DNA of 64,000 nt from JAXDLW01 sp050998755 (lineage in GTDB: Bacteria > Chloroflexota > Dormibacteria > DASZGP01): contig JBPCPW010000013.1 in the NCBI GenBank assembly GCA_050998755.1, positions 1-64,000 of the forward strand. The letters run 5' to 3'. Positions within the stretch are counted from its first letter, which is position 1, and each line of letters starts with the position of its first letter. Positions 8,210 through 18,060 of the stretch are shown one piece after another. The notes under the pieces are model-generated. The model was not told the DNA's origin and searched no databases. It worked only from the letters and a program-made list of their open reading frames with translations. The position numbers were made by a program, and so were the translations under genes.

Positions 8210-11200
8210 TCCGCCCGGAGCTCGGGAGCGAGCCGGGCGTGCAGCGCGGAAATGGGGTCCTCGCGTTTGCGCTCGTATAGCTGATCCCTGCCGGCGGGGC
8301 AGATGTGGTCGTACTCGCAGTAGATGCAGTTGTCCCAGCTGGTCTTGCCGGGTCGCATCGTCTCGCCGCCGGGCACCTGCGGGAAGCAACCTGAGCGAAT
8401 GCTCTCGTCTACGATCTGAACCGCCTCGTCGAATTTCTCCCGCAGACCGTCGTCGAGCCTCGTACGCACGAAAGTGAACTCGCCCTTGCGGCTGATGTAC
8501 CAGTAGGCCGCCTGGACCTCGGTGGCGCTGAGACCCTGGCTGGCGAGCCATGTCTCGGCTGCACGCGTATATGCCGCGAGCTGGAGCTGCTTGCCCGCGG
8601 CCAGGCGATCATCCTCGGCGGGCTCTTTGCCCGCCCGGCCAGTCTTGTAGTCGAGGACCTTGAGACGTTCGAAGCCGCCGTTTCCCTCCTGCACGTCGAT
8701 CCGATCGATGCGCCCGCGGAGCTCTACCTGGCGGCCGTCGGCCACCGTCACAGCGAGTGGTGGCCACGAGTCCGGCGATTCAAATCCGAAGGGTTGCTCG
8801 AGGAATCGCGGCACGTATCCGTCGCCGCGCTCCGCCTCGTCCTTCTCAAGGAAGGTTCGAAGGTCCTGGAGCAGAACAGCCCGCTCGTTCTCCCACGCGA
8901 GTAGCAGGCCGGTCTTGCCCTGGCCCTCCAGCTTCGCGATCTCCTCGTCAGCGATTCGCTCGAGGTCCGCTATGTCGGCCTCGGTATATGCGTAACCCGG
9001 CATCATTTGGTTCGCGCTGACCATGTCGGCGAAAAACCGCTCGAGGACGGTATGAACCAGCGAGCCCTTGTCGAGGGGGGACAGTGACCAATCCTGAGCG
9101 TCCTCGGGCAACTCGGTCGGCTCGACCCGCAGCCACCGGCCAAGGAAGTACTTGAAGGGGCAGGCCGCCCACTGTTCGATCGCAGTGGGTGAAATGCGCA
9201 TGTTGCTGAGCCCGTCGCGAATGCGTTGGGAGCTCTCGCTTGCATCGTCGAGGCAGCCGTCGTACTCCGTGAGGTCGGTCGAGCGGCGGGCTGCCCACGC
9301 CTCAAGATTCCGTCCGAGCGGCAGGTCCGTCCGGATCGCGAGACTAGAGGTGGCGAGCGCTGCACCGATGGGGGCGTTCAAGAGGCGGAAGTCGGCCAGA
9401 TTGAGGGCAGCCCTCGCGGAACCGAGGTCCCGCGAGTCTGCGACCGGAGACTTCCCGGCAACCGGAGCCCTGAGGTTACCGGACCGAAGGATCTCTCCAC
9501 TCTGGGCGGACGCAAGATCGACCATCCATGCCGACGGATATACGGGTCGAGAGCCGGCATCCCATCTCGGAAATGTCAGCGTCACCTTACCGTCGCCGGC
9601 CGCCATCAGCGCCGACTCGAAGTAGAGCCGCTCGAGCGCCTGATGTCGCGCGCGATTGCCCAACAGGTCGCTCTCCTCGCCCAGCGGCAGGACGGGATCG
9701 GCCGGCGGGGCCGCCGGGAAGGACTGCTCGGTCACGCCCAGGACATAGACGCGATCGAAGCTCATCGCTGCGATCGAGCTGATGGGCCCGACGACCACGC
9801 CGATCCCTAGCCGCCCCTCAGTCTGAGTCCTGGATTCGAGGACCTCGGTGAGGGAGTCGATGAAAGGCCCGAGGGCCGCGGCGGACTCCAGCGGCCCGGC
9901 CGCGCGAAGGCCCGAGATCTCGCTCGCGATCAGCTCACGAGCTTCGCTGTCGCGCTCGTCCCACTCCCGCTGCGCAACCACGAATTCGTCGAACAGCTTC
10001 GATGCCCACTGGCACAGAGCGCCCCAGCTCACCGGTTCCGGCGGATTGATGCGGTCGACCAATTTCTTCATGCGCCGGACGATGTTCTCGATAACCACCA
10101 GCTGGCGCTCGAGCCGGCTGATCCTGGCGGCGGATGGGTCCGCCTCGCCGCGGATCTCCCGGAGCTGGTCGTTGGTCTCGTCGCGCAGGCGCCCAAACCG
10201 GGTTTGCCACACGGCGGCTCCGGCAACGACACCGGCCTTGCGCGAAAGGCGCTCCCAGTCGGCGACGGAGATTTCATCACCGTGGCCGTGCGGGACCAGA
10301 CCGTGGAATTCGACCACGCTCGGCCGGTCAAAGTTCCGCTGGCGCATCCGCAACAGAGCCAGGAGGGCCTTGCCCGGCAGGCTGAGGGAGAGCGGTCGTC
10401 CGTCGAGGCCGGAGTACGGGAGACCGGCGCGCACCAGAGTGTCGCGGAGGAGTGAGCCGTAGAGGTCGGACTCCCTGTAAACGACAGCGATGCGGTCGAG
10501 GCGAACGCCGTCATCCATGCCGGCGATGACCTCGCGGGCGACCGCGGTCGCCTCGTCCGCTGCGTCGAGGGCGACGACCAGGCGAGGGGTGTTGGGGCGC
10601 GGGAGATGGTCAGGCTGAATCTGCCACTGCCGCGCGAAGTGATCCCGCACCTGCGGGCTACTCGACGGAGAGAGCACCAGGGCCAGGTCGCGGTCTTCGG
10701 CGATCGCGGCTATGAATCGCCGTGCGGGCGAGCTCAGGTCGGTTGGGTACCAGAGAACGAGCTCGCCCCACTCGGCGAGCAGCGAGCCCGTTGTCGGAAG
10801 TGTGTCGATCGCACTTAGGAAGAGATCGGTGCGGTCGTAGAGATTGGCACCCTGGGTCACCTCGCGGAAACGCCGGTAGACGGCAACAGATGCGCGCGCC
10901 ATCTCGCCGGAGATAGCGATTCGGTCGAGGTCAGGGGCACTCAACTCGAGGTCGCGAAAGCGCTGGAAGAGCCGGCGCAATGTGCGAACAGTGGCCGGGT
11001 GCCGGGCCGTGATGCCGAAGACCATGGCCTCGACTTCGATGGCGTTTCGAATCGCCGCATCCTGGGTGGCGGGCGTGGTTGGGCTCAGGCCCCGAGCGGC
11101 CAGGGAGGCGGCGCCAAGGCTCTCTGCGACCTGCGCCGCTATGGCACTACGGACGTTGGCATATCCGATGGGGGCAAGTCCACGTCGGAGCGCCCGGCCG

Positions 11201-11322
11201 CTGTGGAGGGTCGGGACGATGAACGTGAGTGGAGACAGCGGGTTCGGGCGCGCCCGCACCCGGTCAGCTACCCAGGCATCCGCTTGATCGCCGGGAACCA
11301 GGCTCGTATGGATCAGCCCCAC
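8206..11322 (-). CDS. addB: AddB-like nuclease subunit with predicted Fe-S cluster
   Basis: A 1038-residue partner of the downstream helicase. The N-terminus (FIVPTLHSGRALRRGLA) sits where a helicase P-loop would be but has lost the GKT, as in some AddB/AdnA-type subunits. The C-terminus has a PD-(D/E)XK nuclease: RGRIDRIDV, then KVLDYKTGRAG near residue 888. Four cysteines frame this domain: one in AACPFKYFLG near 721 and three in CIYCEYDHIC at about 998, 1001 and 1007. This is the 4Fe-4S arrangement known from AddB and Cas4-type nucleases. It lies first in the operon and overlaps addA by four bases. The upstream region is shared with the divergent PLD-helicase gene. Confidence 0.85.
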   Translation of the reverse strand: MGLIHTSLVPGDQADAWVADRVRARPNPLSPLTFIVPTLHSGRALRRGLAPIGYANVRSAIAAQVAESLGAASLAARGLSPTTPATQDAAIRNAIEVEAMVFGITARHPATVRTLRRLFQRFRDLELSAPDLDRIAISGEMARASVAVYRRFREVTQGANLYDRTDLFLSAIDTLPTTGSLLAEWGELVLWYPTDLSSPARRFIAAIAEDRDLALVLSPSSSPQVRDHFARQWQIQPDHLPRPNTPRLVVALDAADEATAVAREVIAGMDDGVRLDRIAVVYRESDLYGSLLRDTLVRAGLPYSGLDGRPLSLSLPGKALLALLRMRQRNFDRPSVVEFHGLVPHGHGDEISVADWERLSRKAGVVAGAAVWQTRFGRLRDETNDQLREIRGEADPSAARISRLERQLVVIENIVRRMKKLVDRINPPEPVSWGALCQWASKLFDEFVVAQREWDERDSEARELIASEISGLRAAGPLESAAALGPFIDSLTEVLESRTQTEGRLGIGVVVGPISSIAAMSFDRVYVLGVTEQSFPAAPPADPVLPLGEESDLLGNRARHQALERLYFESALMAAGDGKVTLTFPRWDAGSRPVYPSAWMVDLASAQSGEILRSGNLRAPVAGKSPVADSRDLGSARAALNLADFRLLNAPIGAALATSSLAIRTDLPLGRNLEAWAARRSTDLTEYDGCLDDASESSQRIRDGLSNMRISPTAIEQWAACPFKYFLGRWLRVEPTELPEDAQDWSLSPLDKGSLVHTVLERFFADMVSANQMMPGYAYTEADIADLERIADEEIAKLEGQGKTGLLLAWENERAVLLQDLRTFLEKDEAERGDGYVPRFLEQPFGFESPDSWPPLAVTVADGRQVELRGRIDRIDVQEGNGGFERLKVLDYKTGRAGKEPAEDDRLAAGKQLQLAAYTRAAETWLASQGLSATEVQAAYWYISRKGEFTFVRTRLDDGLREKFDEAVQIVDESIRSGCFPQVPGGETMRPGKTSWDNCIYCEYDHICPAGRDQLYERKREDPISALHARLAPELRAE

Positions 11323-11541
11323 AGCCTTCCCTCCGCTGCCACCAGCACCATGTTCGCGCTCATTCCCGTAAAGTTGCCAGTAGCTACAGACAGCTTAGTG
11401 TCGCGGTCCTCGCCCTCGTCGGGAAAGGCGGATCGTGCCTCAACCCCGGCTGAGCGAAGCTTGTGCATCAGTGCCCTTGCATCGTCCTCGGCGACTGCGT
11501 GACAATTCGGCGGTTGATTGTCCGCCCGATAGCTCGCCGCA
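11323..11541. promoter_or_regulatory. Divergent intergenic region, addBA versus PLD-helicase
   Basis: This 219-base region separates addBA (minus) from the PLD-helicase gene (plus) and must contain both promoters. Apparent ORFs across it are shadows. I could not pick out convincing -35/-10 pairs or an operator. Confidence 0.4.
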
Positions 11542-14500
11542 GTGCCTGACCCACGTTCCTCCTCCGAACGCCCGGCGCTGCCGCCAGGGCTTTACGAGGC
11601 GCTGCTAACTGTCGACCTGCAGCAGCGAATAGCCGAGCTGCGGGATGCGTTCCGCTCGGGCGAACTCGACCCCATCGAGGCGCCGGCGACACTCTCTGCG
11701 TATCTTGCATCCGTGGTCGCTCGAGAGTTCAAGCGGCCGGGCTTCGCGGGAGATCCAGAGCGCCAGGTCGAGGTAATCAATCGGATCATCGCCGGGCTGG
11801 TTGCGAGCGGTGGGCAGGACGGCGATGTTGAAGACTCGATCTTGTCTCCTCCACGGCTTCTCCTCGAGGTCCACCGGCAAGATTCAGACGGAGCACTGTC
11901 GGCTCGGCGACCGAGCACTCCTCTTCGCGACGACGCGTTGTTCGTTCGTGCGCCCGGCGAGCCGGCGTTTGCGTCGGAACTGAATCGGGAGCTCGCATCA
12001 GCAGATCGCGTCGACCTCATCTGCGCGTTCGTCGTCTGGAACGGGATCCGCGTCCTGTGGGATGAGATCTCCCGCCTCCACGAGCGCGGTGGGACGTTCC
12101 GCCTGATCACTACGACTTTCACCGGTATCACCGAGGCCCGAGCCCTCGAAGAACTGATCAGGCGCGGGGCGGACGTCAAAGTCAGCTACGACACCCGCAG
12201 CACAAGGCTGCACGCAAAGGCTTGGCTCTTCCACCGTAACTCGGAATTCGGCACCGCCTACGTCGGTTCGTCGAACCTCACGCACACCGCCATTCACGAT
12301 GGACTCGAATGGAATGTCCGGCTGTCCCAGGCGAAGTCCGGCGCGCTCCTTGAGCGCTTTGCTGCGACGTTCGAAACGTATTGGCAGGACGAGCGGTTTG
12401 AGGACTACAACGCCGACCGCTTCGCTGCCGCCGTGCAGCGCATCGGCAACGACGACGCAATTACCACGGCCATGTTCGACATACACCCACTTCCCTTCCA
12501 GGAGGCGATCCTCGAGAGACTGCAGGTCGAGCGTGACCGCCACGATCGATGGCGCAACTTGGTGGTGGCTGCCACAGGGACCGGAAAGACCGTCATGGCA
12601 GCCCTGGACTACGCGCGGCAGCCGATGGTTGAAGGTCGTCGGCCGACCTTGCTGTTTGTGGCCCACCGAGACGAGATCCTCAATCAGAGCCTGGCGACCT
12701 TTAGAACCGTGTTGAAGGACGGAGCTTTCGGCGAGAAGTGGGCCGGTGGATCCAGACCGGCTGCCGCCCGACACGTATTCGCCTCCATCCAATCCCTGCA
12801 CGCCGCCGACGTCGCTGCCCTGGACCCACGTCGGTACGACGTCGTCATTGTCGATGAGTTCCATCACGCCGCCGCGCCTACTTACCGCCGCCTGCTCGAT
12901 CGCGTGCAACCTCATCTCTTGTTGGGTTTGACGGCGACACCTGAGCGGACCGATGGCTTGAACATCACACAGTGGTTCGAAGGGCGAATCGCTGTTGAGC
13001 TCCGGCTCTGGGACGCCATCCAGCAGGACCTGCTGTGCCCGTTTCAGTACTTCGGAATAGCCGACAACGTTGACCTATCCGCCGTGCGGTGGTCGCCGCG
13101 CGGCTACGACAAAGCCGAACTCTCCAACCTATACACCGGAAACAACGCACGACTGGCGAAGGTTCTCGAATCCGTTCGGCAGATCGTTCGAGATCCGCTG
13201 GAAATGCGCGCGCTGTGCTTCTGCGTCAGCGTGGCCCATGCGGAGTTCATGGCAGGTGCTTTCAACACCGCGGGCATTCCGTCGGCGGTGGTGACGGGAG
13301 AGACTCCGCGCGAGAAGAGGCAGGCGGCAATACGAGACTTGGCCGAAGGACGGATCAACGCTGTCTTCTCCGTAGACGTCTTCAACGAAGGGCTGGATAT
13401 CCCGTCCGTCGATACCGTGCTGTTCCTCCGGCCCACGGAGAGTGCGACCGTGTTTATCCAGCAGCTTGGCCGAGGACTGCGGAAGCTGCCGGGCAAGAGC
13501 GGTCTCACCGTTCTCGATTTCATCGGTCAGCAGAATCGCCAGTTCCGATTCGAACCACGGTTCCTGGCACTGACCGGCTCCGGAAGGCGCTTTATCGCGC
13601 GCGACGTAGAGGATGACTTTCCTTTCCTGCCATCCGGGTGCTCGATCCGACTGGACCGGGTTTCTCGAGAGATCGTTCTTGGGAATCTCAGGGCAGCGTT
13701 CCGCGGGCGACGGGCGGGATTGGTCGCCGAGCTGAGCGCGCTCGGCGATATCCCACTGGCCGAGTTCCTGAGGCAGGCCGACCGGGAGATCGCTGACGTC
13801 TACCTGGCTGGAGGCTGGACAGCTATTCGGCGGGACGCTGGTTTCGCACAGCCGCCGGGCCCGGATGAGGAGAAGCTGGCCAAGTCGATCTCGCGGATGC
13901 GGCACGTCGACGACGAGGCGCGAAGCGCGGCTTACGCTCGTTGGGTCTCCGAGCCGCAGCCGCCGGCCGTCGAGTCGATGAGCCTGCGTGACCAGCGCCT
14001 GCTGGCGATGCTGCACACAGACCTTTGGGGGCGCTCCCGCGAGCTCGGCTCCGTGCAGCAGTCTATGGCGCGGTTCTGGCCGCATCCCGACCTACGACGC
14101 GAGCTGGTTGAGCTGCTCGATGTGTTGGACGACCAGGCGCAGCACGTCCTGCTCGACTCAAGTCTCCCGGACGAGGTGCCACTTTATGTCCACGAACGCT
14201 ATACACGCGACGAGGTGCTCGCGGCTCTTGGGGACGCAACCGCCGAGTCACCGTCGAGTAGCCGCGAGGGCGTCCATTTCAACCAGGCCTACGGCGTGGA
14301 TGTCTTCTTCGTAACACTGAAGAAGTCGGAGGAGCGATTCTCGCCCTCGACGATGTACAGGGACTACGCCCTCTCGCCGACCCTGTTCCACTGGGAATCG
14401 CAGTCACGGACGACAGCCAACTCGCCTACCGGGCTCAGGTATCAGGACCATGTCGCCGGAGGCACCAAGATCCTGATCTTCGCGAGGGAGACAACCAAGG

Positions 14501-14646
14501 ATGATTCGGGTGACACGACCTCGTTTTTGTTCATGGGACCGGCAACGTATGTGAGTCACGTCAGCGAGCGGCCTATGCAGATCACTTGGCGCCTGATGCA
14601 CCCGCTGCCCGGGGACTTCTTCCAAGCCGCAAAGGCAGTGGCGTGA
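11542..14646 (+). CDS. PLD-nuclease / SF2 helicase / DUF3427 protein
   Basis: A 1034-residue multidomain protein. Residues about 140-285 form a phospholipase-D-type nuclease half with HAKAWLF (H224, K226) and GSSNLTHTA (242-250), the HKD signature. A superfamily 2 helicase follows, with ATGTGKT at 344-350 and DEFHH at 438-442, then a C-terminal helicase half containing QQLGRGLRKLPGKSGL. The last 150 residues (HFNQAYGVDVFFVTLKKSEE, then SFLFMGPATYVSH) match the DUF3427 pattern that usually ends this family. Such proteins are often encoded near restriction and defence genes, but no mechanism is established by this sequence. The start is GTG at 11542; a clear ribosome-binding site is not visible. 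Confidence 0.85.
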   Translation: MPDPRSSSERPALPPGLYEALLTVDLQQRIAELRDAFRSGELDPIEAPATLSAYLASVVAREFKRPGFAGDPERQVEVINRIIAGLVASGGQDGDVEDSILSPPRLLLEVHRQDSDGALSARRPSTPLRDDALFVRAPGEPAFASELNRELASADRVDLICAFVVWNGIRVLWDEISRLHERGGTFRLITTTFTGITEARALEELIRRGADVKVSYDTRSTRLHAKAWLFHRNSEFGTAYVGSSNLTHTAIHDGLEWNVRLSQAKSGALLERFAATFETYWQDERFEDYNADRFAAAVQRIGNDDAITTAMFDIHPLPFQEAILERLQVERDRHDRWRNLVVAATGTGKTVMAALDYARQPMVEGRRPTLLFVAHRDEILNQSLATFRTVLKDGAFGEKWAGGSRPAAARHVFASIQSLHAADVAALDPRRYDVVIVDEFHHAAAPTYRRLLDRVQPHLLLGLTATPERTDGLNITQWFEGRIAVELRLWDAIQQDLLCPFQYFGIADNVDLSAVRWSPRGYDKAELSNLYTGNNARLAKVLESVRQIVRDPLEMRALCFCVSVAHAEFMAGAFNTAGIPSAVVTGETPREKRQAAIRDLAEGRINAVFSVDVFNEGLDIPSVDTVLFLRPTESATVFIQQLGRGLRKLPGKSGLTVLDFIGQQNRQFRFEPRFLALTGSGRRFIARDVEDDFPFLPSGCSIRLDRVSREIVLGNLRAAFRGRRAGLVAELSALGDIPLAEFLRQADREIADVYLAGGWTAIRRDAGFAQPPGPDEEKLAKSISRMRHVDDEARSAAYARWVSEPQPPAVESMSLRDQRLLAMLHTDLWGRSRELGSVQQSMARFWPHPDLRRELVELLDVLDDQAQHVLLDSSLPDEVPLYVHERYTRDEVLAALGDATAESPSSSREGVHFNQAYGVDVFFVTLKKSEERFSPSTMYRDYALSPTLFHWESQSRTTANSPTGLRYQDHVAGGTKILIFARETTKDDSGDTTSFLFMGPATYVSHVSERPMQITWRLMHPLPGDFFQAAKAVA

Positions 14647-14681
14647 AGAGCCAGACGCGGACGCACAGACCGGGCGCGAAC

Positions 14682-15554
14682 CTACAGAGTCACCTGCCCA
14701 GTGCCTGCGGCGAGGCAGGCGCCCAGCAGTGCCGCGGCAATCACCAGTACGGATAGGCACCCGGACTTCGCCGACGCGGAGACAATGGGGGTCGCCTCAC
14801 CCTCGGGATCGGATGTTGCCTGGATCAGCTTCTGACCAGGTACAAGAACGACGACGTCAGACTGCTCTCCGCGCGCCTTCCGCATCCACTTCCAGAGCAA
14901 TTCGCCATCGACTACGAATACCTGCGGATCAGCCTTGGCCATGTCCCGACGGGCTGTCTGGCCCACCTGCCCTGACGTGACCAGATACGCCGTCGCCTTC
15001 TCGCGGTTCGCTCGGTCGGACAGCGCCCTCAACATGTCGATCTTGACGTAGGCATCGGCGGCGAAATGCTTGACCTGGAGGATGCACGGTGAGCCCTTAT
15101 GGCGCATTCGGATGTCCACCCCGCCATCGCCGTCCCGTCCGGCTGCGACGACTTCGACATCCTCGAACCCGAGCCGCCGGAACGTTTCGGCGACAAGACC
15201 CTCGAACTGCCACCAGGTCATCGGGTACATGCGGTCCCAGCCGGTGGTCATGTCGAAAAGTGCGGCGGCCGACGGGCCGGCCCAGGTGGTTGGACGCTGC
15301 CCGGGCGGGAGCGCAGCAATTGCCTTCAGTTCGAGAGCTGACTGTACCTCCCGCCTGAGAGCCGCCGCCCGTGCGAGAGCCTCCTCCATCTGCTCGCTGG
15401 CTTGACGCCAGGCGGGCTCGGTCGGAGCGCTTGGGCCGAGTTCCCGGGTCCGTTGAGAAACGAGAGTAGCCGTACTGAGAAGGTCGGACAGCAGGAGAAG
15501 CTGCTCGCGCTCGAGGGTCGACAGGGTTTGTGCAAATCGGCGTTCTACAGTCAC
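14682..15554 (-). CDS. Mrr-like restriction endonuclease domain protein, C-terminally membrane-anchored
   Basis: A 290-residue protein. Residues about 1-80 are helical and charged. Residues 113-225 are an Mrr-type nuclease: WWQFEGLVAETFRRLGFEDVE, then GRDGDGGVDI (Asp147) and ILQVKHF (Gln160, Lys162), the D...QxK active site. A hydrophobic segment at about 266-284 is followed by only a few residues, so the protein may be tail-anchored with the nuclease in the cytoplasm. Mrr-type domains cut modified or foreign DNA in known cases. The start is taken as GTG 15554; an ATG at 15650 in the same frame would add 32 low-complexity residues. It converges with the PLD-helicase gene. Confidence 0.7.
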   Translation of the reverse strand: MTVERRFAQTLSTLEREQLLLLSDLLSTATLVSQRTRELGPSAPTEPAWRQASEQMEEALARAAALRREVQSALELKAIAALPPGQRPTTWAGPSAAALFDMTTGWDRMYPMTWWQFEGLVAETFRRLGFEDVEVVAAGRDGDGGVDIRMRHKGSPCILQVKHFAADAYVKIDMLRALSDRANREKATAYLVTSGQVGQTARRDMAKADPQVFVVDGELLWKWMRKARGEQSDVVVLVPGQKLIQATSDPEGEATPIVSASAKSGCLSVLVIAAALLGACLAAGTGQVTL

Positions 15555-15683
15555 GCCTGATGAGTGAACCAAATTGGCTCCGCTACCGCCACCTGGCCCA
15601 GGTGTCAGTGAGGTGACAGTCCACGCCGGAGACGAGAGGACCCAGGCCACTCGCCGCCCTGGCCTTGCGTCGGCCGGCTGGTC

Positions 15684-16946
15684 TCAAACCGATCTCCACC
15701 ACATCCCGACCCGGACGTGCGAACCATCGGCGGGGTCTGAGTCGAGATGCAGGACAAGGTGGGTGATCCGGTCGTCGTTCAGGTTGTAGGGCTTGCTCGG
15801 ATCGACTGCCCCGAGCACCGGCCCCATTGCATCGGTCGGCTTCCAGAGGTTCACCCAACTGAGTCTGCGCGCGGTTTGCCACGCGAGGTGCGCCTCGACA
15901 GGACCGGGTGGCAGCTCGACGGGGTTGGCGGCGGCGAGTTTGTCGCAGAGGTCGTGCTTCCAGGGCGTCGACGATGGTGAGCCGCTCGGACGATCCGCGA
16001 ACGCTTTCCAGCCAGTGGGTTCGGGGCCTGGCTCCGCCAGCCCCACGATCAGGCGCGAGCCGCCGCCTACCCGCTTGACTGCACTCGCCATCCGGAACCG
16101 TCGCGCCCCAAGGCGGTGGACCACTGGCGTGAGGTAGTTCTCGAGGTCGTAATGGCGCTGAAGCCGCTCAGGCTTCTCGACGTCGATCTCCATATGCAGG
16201 AAGAGGCGATCGAGGTCCGCTGGTAATTCGGCGAGCCCCTCCTCCAAATCCGACAGATAGGCCTGGAGGCGGATCTGCGCCGGGTGAGTTCGCGAGTCCC
16301 AAGATGCGAGCAGCGGACGGATGTCCTCCAGCGTGGCCAGGATCTCGCCCGCCCGCCACAGCCGCCACGGGCGCTCAGATGCCGGCGCCGACATGCTTGC
16401 GGTCCGCGGTCGCGGCGTCACGTTTGGCGTCTCCGACCGTGCGGGACGTGGGGCCGTCAGGATCGACTCTGCGCCCAGCATTCCTCTTCGGATCAACGCG
16501 TGGCGTACCCACGCCGCCAGGTCAGCTTCGTGGGCCTTGAAGGCGAGGCTCTTGGGACTGTATTTAGCGAAAACCTCGTCACTGTGCAGCGCCAGTTCGT
16601 AGCCCTCGTATCCCGCCGGCACCTCCGTCCTCGTCCGAGCGTGCTTCCCATCCGGGCGCCGGACGAGGCTGATCAGGCAGCCGCTCGTGGCGTAGTCGTC
16701 GGGCGCCACCGCCTCGATCGCGGGCTGGCTGCCCACCCAGAGCACCCCGGCCTGGCGTTCGGTCCCGAACCTCTTGCGTAAGCGGGTTGCCCACCGCACC
16801 TTGACGGAATGCCCCTTGACTATGGCTCGAGCCTCGATGCCGCAATCAAACCGCTCCCGTTCTTCAGGCCACCGCCATTCGAACGGTCCAACCTCATGCG
16901 CGTCGCTGAGCGTTAACTTCAATGCGGCTGGCCTGCGAGCCGACAC
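15684..16946 (-). CDS. Uncharacterised protein with a weak RusA-like residue pattern
   Basis: I do not recognise this 420-residue protein with confidence. The N-terminal 140 residues look like a compact domain with many charged strands. A proline- and serine-rich linker spans about 155-190. The C-terminal half has HMEIDVEKPERLQRHYDLEN then YLTPVVHRLG, and later YNLNDDRITHLVLHLDSD. An Asp-x-x-Asn-x-L followed much later by Asp-Asp-x-Ile is reminiscent of RusA-like resolvases, but the spacing differs and this is only suggestive. It lies upstream of the Mrr-like gene on the same strand, 129 bases apart, and may be co-expressed with it. Confidence 0.5.
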   Translation of the reverse strand: MSARRPAALKLTLSDAHEVGPFEWRWPEERERFDCGIEARAIVKGHSVKVRWATRLRKRFGTERQAGVLWVGSQPAIEAVAPDDYATSGCLISLVRRPDGKHARTRTEVPAGYEGYELALHSDEVFAKYSPKSLAFKAHEADLAAWVRHALIRRGMLGAESILTAPRPARSETPNVTPRPRTASMSAPASERPWRLWRAGEILATLEDIRPLLASWDSRTHPAQIRLQAYLSDLEEGLAELPADLDRLFLHMEIDVEKPERLQRHYDLENYLTPVVHRLGARRFRMASAVKRVGGGSRLIVGLAEPGPEPTGWKAFADRPSGSPSSTPWKHDLCDKLAAANPVELPPGPVEAHLAWQTARRLSWVNLWKPTDAMGPVLGAVDPSKPYNLNDDRITHLVLHLDSDPADGSHVRVGMWWRSV

Positions 16947-16970
16947 CTGAGGTATCCCATCCGCCTCTAT

Positions 16971-17983
16971 CTAACTACTCGGTGCGGGGTGCCGGTTGTC
17001 AGGCGGCATCGCTCCGACTGCCCCGGCAAGGTACTTCAGTTCGCTCTCCAGAGCGTTCTGCATCGCCAGATCAACTCGTGACGCGAGCACCAGACGGACG
17101 TGCTCGCGCTGGGCAACTGGCTGGCAGAGCATCTCTGGCACGCGGGCCACGGCGCGAGACAACTCATCTGAGAACTCCCGGATCTGGCGGCGCAGGGCGT
17201 CGTTCATGCGGACCTGCAGACCATCGAAACGCGTGAGCCGGGGCGGGAGGCCCACCGCGGAGAGCTGATCAGACGAAATCCCGATCTTCTCGTACAGGCT
17301 CACGACATCGCTCGCCACCTGGCCGATCAGCACCGCATCGCCACTCTTCCCCGGCAATCCGAACGCCGCCTGCATCCGATGCACGTCAAAGATCGTCTCG
17401 ACCGATGATGCGCATAGGGCCGTCTCCTGCATGGAGGTCTGAAGAAGGTCGAAGGCGTTCATGGGGTTGTCAATCGAGGGTGTCGATGCCCGCGCAGCGA
17501 CGCGTAACTCGTCGCTCTGAGCGATCCCGTCGGCGATGAGGGCGCCGAACAATTCGTACTCCCAGCCGACGGGCCGCTCGGCGATGATCCGTTTTGCCCG
17601 TGGCGAAAGGTCAAACCGCGCGTCCGCTTCAATCCAGGGGCGCGCCGCAATAGATACACCGGGTAGCGCGACCGCGCACAGCCGGCGCACCGCAGTTCGG
17701 ACAGCGATCGCCGTCCCTCGATCAGCTCACCAATAGCGTCGGCTGGGTCTCTCTTGTTGCGCTCTGCGGCCCGCGCGAAAACCACGAGCAACATCAGAGT
17801 GAGCACAACGGTGACCACGACCATTGCGACGAGCGGCGCCAGGAACCGGAGCACGAGTAGGGGCACGCGAATGCACACGTTGCGAGTTGTCGGCTTCGAC
17901 AGGAGCGTGAGCACCATCGGCAAGGCGAAGGCGGCCTGCCATCGCCGCTGAGACCGCCGGGACATAAGACGAGTGTTCAACAT
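16971..17983 (-). pseudogene. Zinc-ribbon membrane protein, split by two small insertions
   Basis: One gene is spread over three reading frames. The first part (from ATG 17983) has a long hydrophobic stretch of about 35 residues (including LVAMVVVTVVLTLMLLVVF) and then ELRCAGC. A TATCTAT tract (plus-strand 17650-17656) appears to carry a 4-bp duplication, and a further extra T lies in the sequence at plus-strand 17628-17634. Removing these gives RYPVYCGAPLDEADARFDL joined to SPRAKRII, which restores a zinc-ribbon-like segment and an open frame to 16971, about 335 residues. The downstream part is a soluble helical domain. The promoter carries the cluster palindrome exactly 21 nt before the ATG, so this belongs to the NAD/ADP-ribose locus. 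The damage could be real or a sequencing error. Function unknown. Confidence 0.65.
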
Positions 17984-18004
17984 GACCTGAGGCTGAACAA
18001 CCGG

Positions 18005-18024
18005 CGCGACACCTTCTTGTCGCG
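18005..18024. promoter_or_regulatory. Cluster operator 1, shared by divergent genes
   Basis: Perfect inverted repeat CGCGACA-N6-TGTCGCG. It is 21 nt from the ATG of the zinc-ribbon gene (minus) and 36 nt from the start of the DUF429-HD gene (plus). The same palindrome occurs at five more places in this cluster. Confidence 0.8.
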
Positions 18025-18060
18025 TCGCGCACACCGAGACGGACGGTCAATAATGCAGCC

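Noticed and set aside
8210..8551. Extra 114 N-terminal codons of the AddA-like frame
   Set aside because: They overlap the AddB-like C-terminus in another frame, and the ATGA overlap at 8209 gives the natural start.
12915..16000. Possible restriction-modification system around the Mrr-like gene
   Set aside because: No methyltransferase motif (for example DPPY or NPPF with a SAM-binding FxGxG) was seen in either strand.
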